Assembly (NCBI GenBank): GCA_900753165.1
Contig: CAADYC010000089.1
Location: 1-64,000 of the forward strand
Origin: Clostridia bacterium
GTDB taxonomy: Bacteria; Bacillota; Clostridia; TANB77; CAG-508
Direction of reading: 5' to 3'
Length of the DNA: 64,000 nt
In this document: positions 9,234 through 17,738 of the stretch, one piece after another
Layout of the letters: each line of letters begins with the position of its first letter
Numbering within the stretch: position 1 is the first letter of the stretch
Notes under the pieces: model-generated
Seen by the model: only the letters and a program-made list of their open reading frames with translations
What the model was told of the DNA's origin: nothing
The model's database searches: none
Program-made: the position numbers and the translations under genes

Positions 9234-10214
9234 TTGGATTTGGAAATAAAAGTATTGCTGGCAACATTTGTTATTTCAGTAATCTGTGGATTAATAACAA
9301 TACCAATATTAAAAAAATTAAAAGTAGGTCAAATAGAAAGAGATGATGGACCTGCATCACATTTAAAGAAACAGGGAACTCCTACAATGGGAGGAATTAT
9401 AATGATAATTGCAATAATTATTGCAGTTACAGGTACATACATATTTTTACATTTATCAGGAAATGAAGAAGTAGCAAAAAAATTACTACCAATGTTATTA
9501 ATAACAATTGGATATGGCTTAATTGGCTTTATAGATGATTTTAAAAAATTAGTTTTAAAAAATACAGAAGGTTTAAAACCAAGTTATAAGATGTTGGGAC
9601 TTTTAATTATAGCTGTTGCATATGTGTTATTTTTAATATATGGATTTAAAATAGGGACAGAAACATATATTCCAATTTGGAAAATGTATATAAATATTCC
9701 AGAATTTTTATATATACCACTTGCAATTATTGTTATATTAGCAACAACAAATGCAGTAAATCTTACAGATGGAATTGATGGTTTATCTTCAAGTGTTTCT
9801 GCAATTATAATAACATGTTTAACAGTTATAGGAATTAGTAATCAAGTATATGAAGTATCAATATTTGGAAGTATCGTAATTGGTGCAACATTAGGATTTT
9901 TAATGTTCAACTTACATCCAGCAAAAGTATTTATGGGTGATACAGGTTCATTAATGCTTGGTGGTGTAATATCAGGGTTAGCATTATATTTAAAGATGCC
10001 ATTATTATTACTTTTAATAGCAATAATACCTGTTTTAGAGACATTATCAGTTATAATACAAGTTGCATATTTTAAAAAGACTGGAAATAGAATATTTAAA
10101 ATGGCTCCTTTACATCATCATTTTGAGTTATCAGGATGGAAAGAAAATAAAGTTGTAGTTATATTTTCTTTGATAACTTTGGTTGTATGCTTTATAGGGC
10201 TAAAAATAGTGTAG
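9234..10214 (+). CDS. mraY: Phospho-MurNAc-pentapeptide transferase MraY
   Basis: Integral membrane enzyme that forms lipid I from undecaprenyl phosphate and UDP-MurNAc-pentapeptide. About 326 aa with ten hydrophobic spans; conserved PTMGG, IDDFKK, NLTDGIDGL and LHHHFE blocks are present. I choose TTG 9234, eight bases after AGAAAGG, over an upstream in-frame TTG at 9183 that lacks a ribosome site and would add a basic 17-residue tail. No murD follows; ftsW does. Confidence 0.95.
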   Translation: MDLEIKVLLATFVISVICGLITIPILKKLKVGQIERDDGPASHLKKQGTPTMGGIIMIIAIIIAVTGTYIFLHLSGNEEVAKKLLPMLLITIGYGLIGFIDDFKKLVLKNTEGLKPSYKMLGLLIIAVAYVLFLIYGFKIGTETYIPIWKMYINIPEFLYIPLAIIVILATTNAVNLTDGIDGLSSSVSAIIITCLTVIGISNQVYEVSIFGSIVIGATLGFLMFNLHPAKVFMGDTGSLMLGGVISGLALYLKMPLLLLLIAIIPVLETLSVIIQVAYFKKTGNRIFKMAPLHHHFELSGWKENKVVVIFSLITLVVCFIGLKIV

Positions 10215-10228
10215 TAGGAGGATTATAA

Positions 10229-11363
10229 ATGGCAAAAAAGAAAAAAGAAAAAAGTTTTTCAAGCTTTTTGAATAATCCGTTTGATTTTACATTAGTAATA
10301 ACAATTTTGTTATTACTAGGAATTGGCTTAGTTATGGTGTTATCAGCAAGTTCACCATCAGCACTTTCGGAAAGTGGAAATAGTTATGCCTATTTTTCAA
10401 AACAATTATTATTTGCTATTTTAGGTATAATTGCTATGGCTTTTATTTCTAAAATAGATTATAGATTTTATCAAAAATTTTATAAACATGCTTGGTGGAT
10501 ATCAATTTTATTATTGATAGCAGTTAAAGTAATGGGAACAGAAGTAAATGGTGCTAAAAGATGGATAAAAATTACCGAAACATTTTCATTTCAACCATCA
10601 GAATTAGTAAAATTTTTAATGATAGTTTTTTATGCTGGAATGTTGGTAAAAGATAGAGATGAATTACCTTTGTATTGGAAAGGATTAGTAAAACATATTT
10701 TATATTTAGCTCCAATTATAGGACTTCTATTATTAGAACCACACTTGAGTGCATCTATGGTTATAATAGGAATTGTTTGTGTAATGATGATTGTAGCAGG
10801 GTGTAAGTTTAAACATTTTGCATTAACAGGTTTAGGAGTTGGAGTTCCGGGTCTTGCTTTACTTATAGCAATTGAACCATATAGATTAAAAAGATTTGTG
10901 ACATTTATGAACCCATGGCAAGATATTAGAGGAGATGGATGGCAAGTTGTTCAAAGTTTATATGCAATAGGTTCAGGTGGATTATTTGGAGTTGGATTAG
11001 GTGATAGTAAACAAAAATATTTATATATACCAGAACCACATAATGACTTTATTTTTTCAATATTAGCAGAAGAGCTTGGATTTGTTGGATGTGCAGTTGT
11101 GTTAATTTTATTTGCAGTATTTATTTGGAGAGGTGTTTTAATAGCAATGAAAGCTCCAGATATGTTTGGAAGTTTGATTGCAATTGGAATTACATCTTTA
11201 GTAGCTATACAAGTTATAATAAATGTTGCAGTTGTTACATCATCAATGCCTGCAACAGGTATGCCATTACCATTCTTTAGTTACCGGTGGTACGGCGTTG
11301 TTTATTCTATTGTGCGAGATGGGAGTGTTGCTGAACATTTCTCGTGCTGGTGCAAAAAATTAA
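10229..11363 (+). CDS. ftsW: Lipid II polymerase FtsW, with +1 frameshift at CGG
   Basis: SEDS-family septal peptidoglycan glycosyltransferase, multi-span membrane protein, partner of the upstream class B PBP. The zero frame runs to PFFSY at Tyr 11282-11284 and then meets an in-frame CGG (11285-11287). If C11285 is skipped, the next codons read G-G-T and continue to a stop at 11361-11363, restoring the family motif SYGGT and a normal C terminus ending ISRAGAKN; total about 377 aa. Without the shift the last 30 residues are unrelated. A near-essential host gene is unlikely to be dead, so this is the main host example of the window-wide CGG pattern. A MITE-like element begins at its stop codon. 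Confidence 0.93.
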
Positions 11364-11605
11364 AAAATCGGGATTAAGGGACCACCACCCAAAATCCCTA
11401 TTTAAATTTTTGTAATCCTACTAACGGCAAATATTTTTATTTTTAACTCAAGCCTTCCCACTGATACTGTAACAATGCTAACGCATTTAACAGTATTCAG
11501 CGGTCCCCACGAAGCTTTCGTATAAAATAAAAATGTTTACCTTGCACGGATATAAAATTAAGTATTCGGGATTTGAAGTGGTGGCCCCTTAATCCCGATT
11601 TTTTT
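11362..11605. mobile_element. MITE-like hairpin element with REP-type ends
   Basis: 244 bp without an ORF. The left end AAAAAATCGGGATTAAGGG is mirrored on the right by CCCCTTAATCCCGATTTTTT, giving terminal inverted repeats of about 40 bp. The interior is also imperfectly self-complementary (CTGATACTGT against ACAGTATTCAG, and two arms rich in ATTTTTATTTT), so the whole element can fold into one long hairpin. It fits exactly between the ftsW stop and the murG ribosome site. Ends resemble the REP palindromes elsewhere in the host DNA. Confidence 0.75.
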
Positions 11606-11619
11606 ACAGGAGGATAAAA

Positions 11620-12738
11620 ATGAGAGTTATTATTGCTGCGGCAGGTACAGGAGGACATATAAATCCTGGTCTTGCAATTGCAAATAAAATAAAAGAAGAA
11701 GAAAAAGATTCAAAAATAATTTTTATTGGAACAACAAGAGGGCTAGAAAATGATTTGGTTCCAAGAGCAGGTTATGAACTAAAAACAATTGATGCATATG
11801 GTTTGAGTAAAAAAATATCAATTGAAAATATCAAAAAAATGTATAAAACATTTAAAGGACTTGGTGAAGCTAAAAAGATAATTAAGGAATTCAAACCTGA
11901 TATTGTAATTGGAACTGGTGGATATATTTGCGGTGCAACAATTTCTGCTGCACATAGTTTAGGAATCCCAACATTATTACATGAAAGCAATGCGTTTCCT
12001 GGTAAAGCAGTAAAAATGCTTGCTAAGAAAACTGATACAATTTTGGTTTCTTTTGAAGATGCAAAAGAAAGAATTAAAAATGCAAAAAATATTGTGTGTA
12101 CAGGTACACCAGTAAAAATTGAGAAAAAAGATTATGGAATTAATGAAAAATTGCAAATAATTAAAAAAGCTGGTCTTAATGAAACGAAGCCAATTGTTTT
12201 AATATTTGGTGGAAGTCAAGGTGCTCAAAAAATTAATGAGGCAATTTTAGGAATTTTAAAAAATAAACTAAATAAGGATTATCAAATTATGTGGGCTACT
12301 GGTCCAAAGCAATATGATATTATTAAAGAAAGATTATTGGATAAGAATATTAATATAAATAATATAGAAAATGCTAAAATTGTTCCATATATTTATAATA
12401 TGGAAGAAATTATGAATGTCTCTAATTTGATTGTTGCAAGAAGTGGTGCAATGACGATTACAGAGATTTCTAATTTGGGTAAACCATCAATTTTGATTCC
12501 ATTACCAAATGTTAGCGGTGACCATCAATTGCACAATGCAAAGGTTTTAGAAAATGTTGGAGCAGCAAAGATTATATTAAATGATGAATTAAATGGAGAA
12601 ATTTTGAATAAACAAATTGAAGAAATAGTTTTAGATAAAAATATAGAAGTACAAATGTCAAAAAATGCTCTTAAAGTTTCTACTCATGATGTAGAAGATA
12701 AGATTTATAAAGAGGTTTTAAAATTAGTGAAAAAATAA
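11620..12738 (+). CDS. murG: Lipid II synthase MurG (UDP-GlcNAc transferase)
   Basis: Transfers GlcNAc to lipid I at the inner face of the membrane. 372 aa, GT-B fold. N-terminal GTGGHINPGLA loop, central GGSQGA and the UDP-GlcNAc-binding ARSGAMTITEI block are intact. ATG 11620 follows AGGAGG closely. Last cluster gene here; murC, ftsQ, ftsA and ftsZ do not follow. Confidence 0.96.
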   Translation: MRVIIAAAGTGGHINPGLAIANKIKEEEKDSKIIFIGTTRGLENDLVPRAGYELKTIDAYGLSKKISIENIKKMYKTFKGLGEAKKIIKEFKPDIVIGTGGYICGATISAAHSLGIPTLLHESNAFPGKAVKMLAKKTDTILVSFEDAKERIKNAKNIVCTGTPVKIEKKDYGINEKLQIIKKAGLNETKPIVLIFGGSQGAQKINEAILGILKNKLNKDYQIMWATGPKQYDIIKERLLDKNININNIENAKIVPYIYNMEEIMNVSNLIVARSGAMTITEISNLGKPSILIPLPNVSGDHQLHNAKVLENVGAAKIILNDELNGEILNKQIEEIVLDKNIEVQMSKNALKVSTHDVEDKIYKEVLKLVKK

Positions 12739-12803
12739 TAAAGTTATAATTTATATTAATTAAAAGGTATATATTAACATAAATTGTATAAGGAGAATGA
12801 AAA

Positions 12804-14123
12804 ATGTATAAAAATATAAAATCTAGAATTATACTAATTTCTGTATTAATAGGACTAATACTTATAGGAGCTTTGGGATTTTTATATATTAATTCTTTGG
12901 CTCAAATTCCACAAGTTATAGATGGACAAGATTGGAGTATATTAGTACAGGCAAAAAAAACAGTAGCTATAATAATTACTATTTATGTAGTTTGTGCGAT
13001 AGCAATTTCAGTATATTTATCGAAATTTGTAATTTGTCCAAAAAATAAATACATAAAAAGTGATGAAAGGGCTGAACTTAAGGACAAGCTTAATGAAGTT
13101 TCTTCTAGAAAAAATCAAATAGAAACAATATTATTACATATGACAGATGGGATTATTGCATTTAATATAAAAGGAGAAATTATATTAATAAATCCTGCTG
13201 CAAAGAAATTTTTAAGCATTAGTCCAGAAGATAACACATTTGATGATATATTTGGCAAATTTAAATTAGATATTAATATAGAAAAAGTAATTTATTTGGA
13301 TAGTTGGACATCAACAGAGCAAAGGATTCAAGTTGATGATCAATATGTAAAAGTGCTATTTGCACCATTTAAAAATGAAGATGAAAGACCTGATGGTGTA
13401 ATTGCAGTAATTCAAGATATTACTGAACATGTAAAACTTGACAATATGCAAAAAGAATTGGTAGCTGATGTATCACATGAATTAAAAACGCCAATAACAT
13501 CAATAATGGGGTATGCAGATACACTTTTAGAAGGTGGATATGATGAAGAAACACAAAATAAATTTTTAAATGTCATAGCGTCAGAATCTAGAAGAATGGC
13601 ACGTTTGGTAACTGATTTACTAACACTTTCTAGATATGATAGTAATAAAAAGAAAACTCAAAAAGAAACTTTTGACTTAGGTGATTTGGTTAAAAGATGT
13701 CAAGAAAAATTGGCTATTGAGATAAAGAAAAAAGGGCATACAGTAAATTCTTTTGTTACAGCAGATGTTCCACCTGTGTATGCTGATAAAGATGATATAG
13801 AACGTGTTGTTTTAAATATTTTGACAAATAGTATCAAATATACGCCAGATAATGGTGAAATAAAGATTTATGTTGGTTTTGTTTATAATGATGCATATAT
13901 AAAAGTATTTGATAATGGTATAGGTATTCCAGAAGATGATTTATCTAGAATTTTTGAGAGATTTTATAGGGTTGATAAGGCTCGTACTAGAGAAATGGGG
14001 GGTACAGGATTAGGACTTTCAATTGCTAAAGAAATTTTGGATAAAAATGGTGGAAGTATTGATATTAAGAGTGAAGTTGGAAAAGGTACAGAAGTTGTTA
14101 TTCGTATTCCAACTAAACAATAA
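12804..14123 (+). CDS. Membrane sensor histidine kinase (WalK/PhoR-like), orphan
   Basis: 439 aa. Two membrane spans (about 10-30 and 52-72), a PAS domain (about 104-210), a HisKA dimerisation domain with the phospho-acceptor in DVSHELKTP (His225), then HATPase_c with N, G1 (DNGIGI) and G2 (GGTGLGL) boxes. The extracytoplasmic loop is only about 20 residues, so it probably senses membrane or internal signals. No response regulator is adjacent. It directly follows murG, which suggests a wall-related role; that is inference. Confidence 0.92.
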   Translation: MYKNIKSRIILISVLIGLILIGALGFLYINSLAQIPQVIDGQDWSILVQAKKTVAIIITIYVVCAIAISVYLSKFVICPKNKYIKSDERAELKDKLNEVSSRKNQIETILLHMTDGIIAFNIKGEIILINPAAKKFLSISPEDNTFDDIFGKFKLDINIEKVIYLDSWTSTEQRIQVDDQYVKVLFAPFKNEDERPDGVIAVIQDITEHVKLDNMQKELVADVSHELKTPITSIMGYADTLLEGGYDEETQNKFLNVIASESRRMARLVTDLLTLSRYDSNKKKTQKETFDLGDLVKRCQEKLAIEIKKKGHTVNSFVTADVPPVYADKDDIERVVLNILTNSIKYTPDNGEIKIYVGFVYNDAYIKVFDNGIGIPEDDLSRIFERFYRVDKARTREMGGTGLGLSIAKEILDKNGGSIDIKSEVGKGTEVVIRIPTKQ

Positions 14124-14170
14124 AAAAATTGGGATTAGAAGGTTAATTGATCTTTTAATCCTGTTTTTTT
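14124..14170. terminator. REP-like terminator after the histidine kinase
   Basis: AAAATTGGGATTA pairs with TTAATCCTGTTTTT around a ~17-nt loop, followed by a 7-T run. Divergent member of the GGGATT/AATCCC palindrome family. Confidence 0.7.
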
Positions 14171-14241
14171 GATCACTAAATTAGAAATTAAAGTTTGTAT
14201 GCCTAAAATTTTTTGATGAGTGATATGTGAATAAATATAAG

Positions 14242-14772
14242 TTAGTTAATAATTCCAAATAGTTTGCTAATAGGGTCCATAAATAATCCAATTTTAGGAG
14301 GGTAATAAGTAAAAACAACAAAGCAAGTAAATAAAATTAGAATGAATAACAGTACTATATAAGTATTGCATTTAAAATCTGACATCAAAATTTTGAAAGA
14401 TATAAATTCTCCTAAAATAACAGCAACGAAAAATATACTAATATCAACAAAAGCAAAATTTGTACCAACTATGCCAGTATAAGTGTAGAAAAAAGTTATT
14501 GTAAATAAGATTGCAGTCAAAATACTTAATAATCTAGCACACAAAAAATTAGATGAATTATTTCCAATATAAAAATATCCAATTACAGTAGTTAAAAACA
14601 TAGGGAAGAACAATAATTTTAAGTGCTCCCAGGTACTTTCATTAACAGCACTAAATGATGCGATAAAAATATTATTTCCGGACCATTCATATGTAAAATG
14701 TAAAAGTGTTCCCAAAATCATAACAAAAATACTACTAAAAATCGTAAATTTTAAAATATTATTTTTTTTCAT
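14242..14772 (-). CDS. DUF6512-like integral membrane protein
   Basis: About 176 aa with five predicted spans. The short loop NESTWEHLKLLFFP after the first span resembles the DUF6512 family of unknown function, often found beside Firmicutes membrane genes. I start at ATG 14772 (MKKNN), preceded by GGAGGT; six further codons upstream are open. Transcribed alone, convergent with the kinase gene. Confidence 0.7.
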   Translation of the reverse strand: MKKNNILKFTIFSSIFVMILGTLLHFTYEWSGNNIFIASFSAVNESTWEHLKLLFFPMFLTTVIGYFYIGNNSSNFLCARLLSILTAILFTITFFYTYTGIVGTNFAFVDISIFFVAVILGEFISFKILMSDFKCNTYIVLLFILILFTCFVVFTYYPPKIGLFMDPISKLFGIIN

Positions 14773-14824
14773 GATATACCTCCAATACATTATATTAAAA
14801 AATAAAATTTATAATACATATTTA

Positions 14825-14853
14825 TTGATAATTCTTCTAATTTAATGTATAAT
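14825..14853 (+). promoter_or_regulatory. lepB promoter
   Basis: TTGATA (14825-14830), 17-bp spacer, TATAAT (14848-14853), 35 bp upstream of lepB. Confidence 0.75.
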
Positions 14854-14887
14854 ATACAAGATAAAAAAAGTTAGGAGATAGATACAA

Positions 14888-15526
14888 ATGAATGAAAAAG
14901 TAAAAGATATATTAGAATGGATTTATTGTATAATAATAGCAATAGTATTAGCATTATTATTTAGATATTTTATAGGAACACCAACAATAGTAAAACAAGT
15001 ATCAATGTATCCAACATTAGTACAAGACCAAAGATTATGGCTTAATAGATGGGGAAGAACAACAAAAAAATTACCTAATAGAGGTGATATAATAACATTT
15101 GAGGCACCAAGCAAAAAAACATATACATATAGTGAAATTGATCAATCTAATCCAGTAGCAAAATATGAAAATGAACCAACTTCTTTTTGGGGTAAATTTA
15201 CATATCATGTGTTAGAAATAGGAAAAGATAGTTATATTAAAAGAGTTATAGCATTGCCAGGTGAACATGTTGAAATTAAAGATGGAAAAGTTTATATAAA
15301 TGGAGAAAGATTACAAGAAGATTATCTTCAAAGTGGTATTGTTACAGATTTAATGGGAGCAGGATTTGAAGATTTTGTGGTTCCAGAAAATTATGTGTTT
15401 GCAATGGGTGATAATAGAAATCATAGTACAGACTGTAGAGCTTTCGGATGTATTCCATTAGAAAAAATTGAAAGTAAAGTTTGGATAAGAATCTGGCCAT
15501 TAAATCTATTTGGAAAAGTAAAATAA
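14888..15526 (+). CDS. lepB: Type I signal peptidase
   Basis: Membrane-bound serine protease that removes signal peptides from exported proteins. 212 aa, one N-terminal span (about 10-28). Catalytic Ser39 lies in VSMYPTL and the general base Lys118 in SYIKRVIALPG; the MGDNRNHSTDCR box E is intact. ATG follows AGGAG. First gene of a run with holB, ricT and the ferredoxin. Confidence 0.96.
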   Translation: MNEKVKDILEWIYCIIIAIVLALLFRYFIGTPTIVKQVSMYPTLVQDQRLWLNRWGRTTKKLPNRGDIITFEAPSKKTYTYSEIDQSNPVAKYENEPTSFWGKFTYHVLEIGKDSYIKRVIALPGEHVEIKDGKVYINGERLQEDYLQSGIVTDLMGAGFEDFVVPENYVFAMGDNRNHSTDCRAFGCIPLEKIESKVWIRIWPLNLFGKVK

Positions 15527-15587
15527 AAATATAAGAGTCTTACTTAGATATTTTTTATAAAAAACAATAATAAAAACAGGAGATAGG

Positions 15588-16478
15588 ATGTTTAATAATA
15601 TATTAGGAAATGATAATATAAAAGAATTATTAATAAATGCAATAAAAAACAATAAAACATCACACAGTTATATGTTTGTTGGTACAGAAGGAATTGGTAA
15701 AAAATTAATAGCAAAAGAATTTGCAAAAATGATTTTATGTACTGATGAAAATAAATACTGTGGCAAGTGTAAATCTTGTATTGAATTTGATAGTGATAAT
15801 AATCCGGATTTTCGAATAATTGAACCAGATGGAAATAGTTTGAAAATAGAGCAAATAAGAGAATTTCAAAATAAAGTTGCAGAAAAACCTATCATATCAA
15901 ATAGAAAAGTTTATATAATAAATGATAGTGATAAAATGACAACAGAAGCTCAAAACTGTTTACTAAAAACATTAGAAGAACCACCAGAATTTGTTACTAT
16001 AATTCTTATAGGTTCAAATGAAAGTGCATTTTTGGATACTATAAAATCAAGATGTATGATATTGCGTTTTAACAAAATATCAGATGAAAATATTGTGAAA
16101 TTTTTAGAAGAAAATTATCAAACTAAAGTAAATAGTCAAATTATGTTAGAAGCATTTCAAGGAAGTATTGGAAAGGCTATTCAACTTCAAGATAAACAAG
16201 AAGAATATGAACAAATAGAAAATGTTATTGTTAATTTAGAAAATAGAGATAAAATAGATACATTAAATAAAGCCGAGGTTATCTATAAGGCTAAAGATGA
16301 AAAGTTTGAAATTTTGGACTATATAAATATAATTTTATTAGATTTGGCAAAGAAATCTAGTAAGTATGCAAGTTGTATAAATATTGTAGAAGATACTAAA
16401 AGAAGATTGCAATCTAATGCAAATTATGATATGAGTATTGATAATATGCTTCTTAAATTATGGGAACAAGCAAATTAA
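15588..16478 (+). CDS. holB: DNA polymerase III delta-prime subunit
   Basis: Clamp-loader AAA+ subunit. 296 aa with a modified Walker A loop GTEGIGKK (32-39), a four-cysteine zinc module (Cys51, 58, 61, 64) and the sensor region QNCLLKTLEEPPE. The DnaX-like subunit is longer and has further C-terminal domains, so delta-prime is preferred. The neighbour ricT is a classic partner of holB in Firmicutes. Confidence 0.92.
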   Translation: MFNNILGNDNIKELLINAIKNNKTSHSYMFVGTEGIGKKLIAKEFAKMILCTDENKYCGKCKSCIEFDSDNNPDFRIIEPDGNSLKIEQIREFQNKVAEKPIISNRKVYIINDSDKMTTEAQNCLLKTLEEPPEFVTIILIGSNESAFLDTIKSRCMILRFNKISDENIVKFLEENYQTKVNSQIMLEAFQGSIGKAIQLQDKQEEYEQIENVIVNLENRDKIDTLNKAEVIYKAKDEKFEILDYINIILLDLAKKSSKYASCINIVEDTKRRLQSNANYDMSIDNMLLKLWEQAN

Positions 16479-16569
16479 TGTTGTTGAGATTTGGAAGAGA
16501 TTATATTAGAGTGAGAATTTTATAAAATACATATGATGGAAAATAATAATAAGGAAAGGAAAATTAAAT

Positions 16570-17496
16570 TTGAAAAATATAGTAGGAATAAGATTTAAAA
16601 AACTAGGAAAAATATATTTTTTTAATCCAAAAGGAATAAAAGTTCAAAAGGAAGATAAAGTAATAGTAGAAACAGCTCAAGGGGAAGAATATGCAGAGGT
16701 ATGGATTCCTAACAGAAATGTTGAAGATGAAAAGATAGTAGCACCATTAAAGAAAGTGTTAAGAATAGCTACAAATAAAGATATAAAAAGACATGAAGAA
16801 TGCAAAGAAATAGAAAAAGAAGCATTCAAAGTGTGTGAGAAAAAAATCAAAGAACATAAACTAAATATGACTCTTACAGAAGTTGAATGTAAATTTGATA
16901 ATAGTAAAATGTTATTTTATTTTATTGCTGATGGAAGAGTAGACTTTAGAGAATTAGTAAGGGATTTAGCAGCAATTTATAAAACAAGAATTGAGCTACG
17001 TCAAATTGGAGTTAGAGATGAAGTTAAAAGAATAGGTGGAAACGGTGTCTGTGGTAGAGAATTATGCTGTTGTACATTTTTAAATGATTTTGAAGCAGTA
17101 TCAATAAAAATGGCAAAAGAACAAAACATATCATTAAATCCATCAAAAATTTCAGGAAATTGTGGAAGGCTTATGTGTTGTCTAAAATATGAAAATGAAG
17201 TATATGAAGATAAACTTAAACATCTTCCAAATGTTGGAGCTATTGTTAGAACAGAAGATGGTATTGGAGAAGTAGATAATATCGAAATTTTAAAGGAAAA
17301 ATTAAGAATAAAGTTTAAAGGTGAAGATGGTTATACATATAAAAAATATGATGTTAAAGATGTAATAATAATTAAAGATGTTGCTAGAGAACAAATCGAT
17401 GAAGAAGAAATTCAAAATAAGAAAGAATTAGAAGAACTTGAAAAGCTAGAGCAAGAAGATAAAAAAGTTTTAGGAGGTGAGAAGAATGGCATATAA
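16570..17496 (+). CDS. ricT: PSP1-domain protein RicT (YaaT)
   Basis: 308 aa. The PSP1 domain is central, with the conserved Cys pattern GGNGVCGRELCCC and CGRLMCCLKYE that binds an Fe-S cluster in the Ric (YaaT-YlbF-YmcA) complex; the complex governs RNase Y maturation of mRNAs and, in Bacillus, sporulation and competence. The C-terminal ~45 residues are a charged helix. Start is TTG 16570 after AAGGAAAGG. Overlaps the ferredoxin start by 11 bp. Confidence 0.92.
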   Translation: MKNIVGIRFKKLGKIYFFNPKGIKVQKEDKVIVETAQGEEYAEVWIPNRNVEDEKIVAPLKKVLRIATNKDIKRHEECKEIEKEAFKVCEKKIKEHKLNMTLTEVECKFDNSKMLFYFIADGRVDFRELVRDLAAIYKTRIELRQIGVRDEVKRIGGNGVCGRELCCCTFLNDFEAVSIKMAKEQNISLNPSKISGNCGRLMCCLKYENEVYEDKLKHLPNVGAIVRTEDGIGEVDNIEILKEKLRIKFKGEDGYTYKKYDVKDVIIIKDVAREQIDEEEIQNKKELEELEKLEQEDKKVLGGEKNGI

Positions 17497-17662
17497 AATT
17501 ACAGATAAATGTATATCTTGTGGAGCTTGTGCTGCAGAATGTCCGGTAGGATGTATTTCACAAGGTGAAGATAAATTTGTTATAGATGCATCAGCATGTA
17601 TATCTTGTGGTACTTGTGCAGGAGTTTGCCCAGTTGAGGCACCAGTTGAAACGAACGACTAA
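17486..17662 (+). CDS. 2[4Fe-4S] ferredoxin, C terminus replaced by prophage DNA
   Basis: 58 aa with two CxxCxxCxxxCP clusters (CISCGACAAECP and CISCGTCAGVCP): a clostridial electron carrier, for example for PFOR. ATG 17486 follows AGGAGGTGA. The last codons after PVEAP (VETND, stop) lie beyond the 20-bp att repeat and come from the prophage. The original host ending (PVEAP then EEE, stop) survives at 56751-56761 past attR. Integration therefore rebuilds a working frame with an altered tail. Confidence 0.95.
   Translation: MAYKITDKCISCGACAAECPVGCISQGEDKFVIDASACISCGTCAGVCPVEAPVETND
17626..17645 (+). other. attL core (20-bp repeat)
   Basis: TTGCCCAGTTGAGGCACCAG, identical to 56731-56750, inside the ferredoxin gene and beside the integrase gene. 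Confidence 0.9.
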
Positions 17663-17704
17663 TTACCAAACAAAGAAATATTAGAAATACAAGGGATTAT
17701 ACAT

Positions 17705-17738
17705 TAAAGAGATTACGAAAAAGTAATCTCTTTAATTT
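17705..17738. terminator. Terminator between ferredoxin and integrase
   Basis: TAAAGAGATTAC/GTAATCTCTTTA, 12-bp stem and 6-nt loop, followed by AATTTTT. It ends both convergent transcripts; the integrase stop codon lies in the stem. Confidence 0.8.

Noticed and set aside
17486..17662. Ferredoxin as a truncated pseudogene
   Set aside because: Both cluster motifs are intact and the phage-supplied tail keeps normal length.
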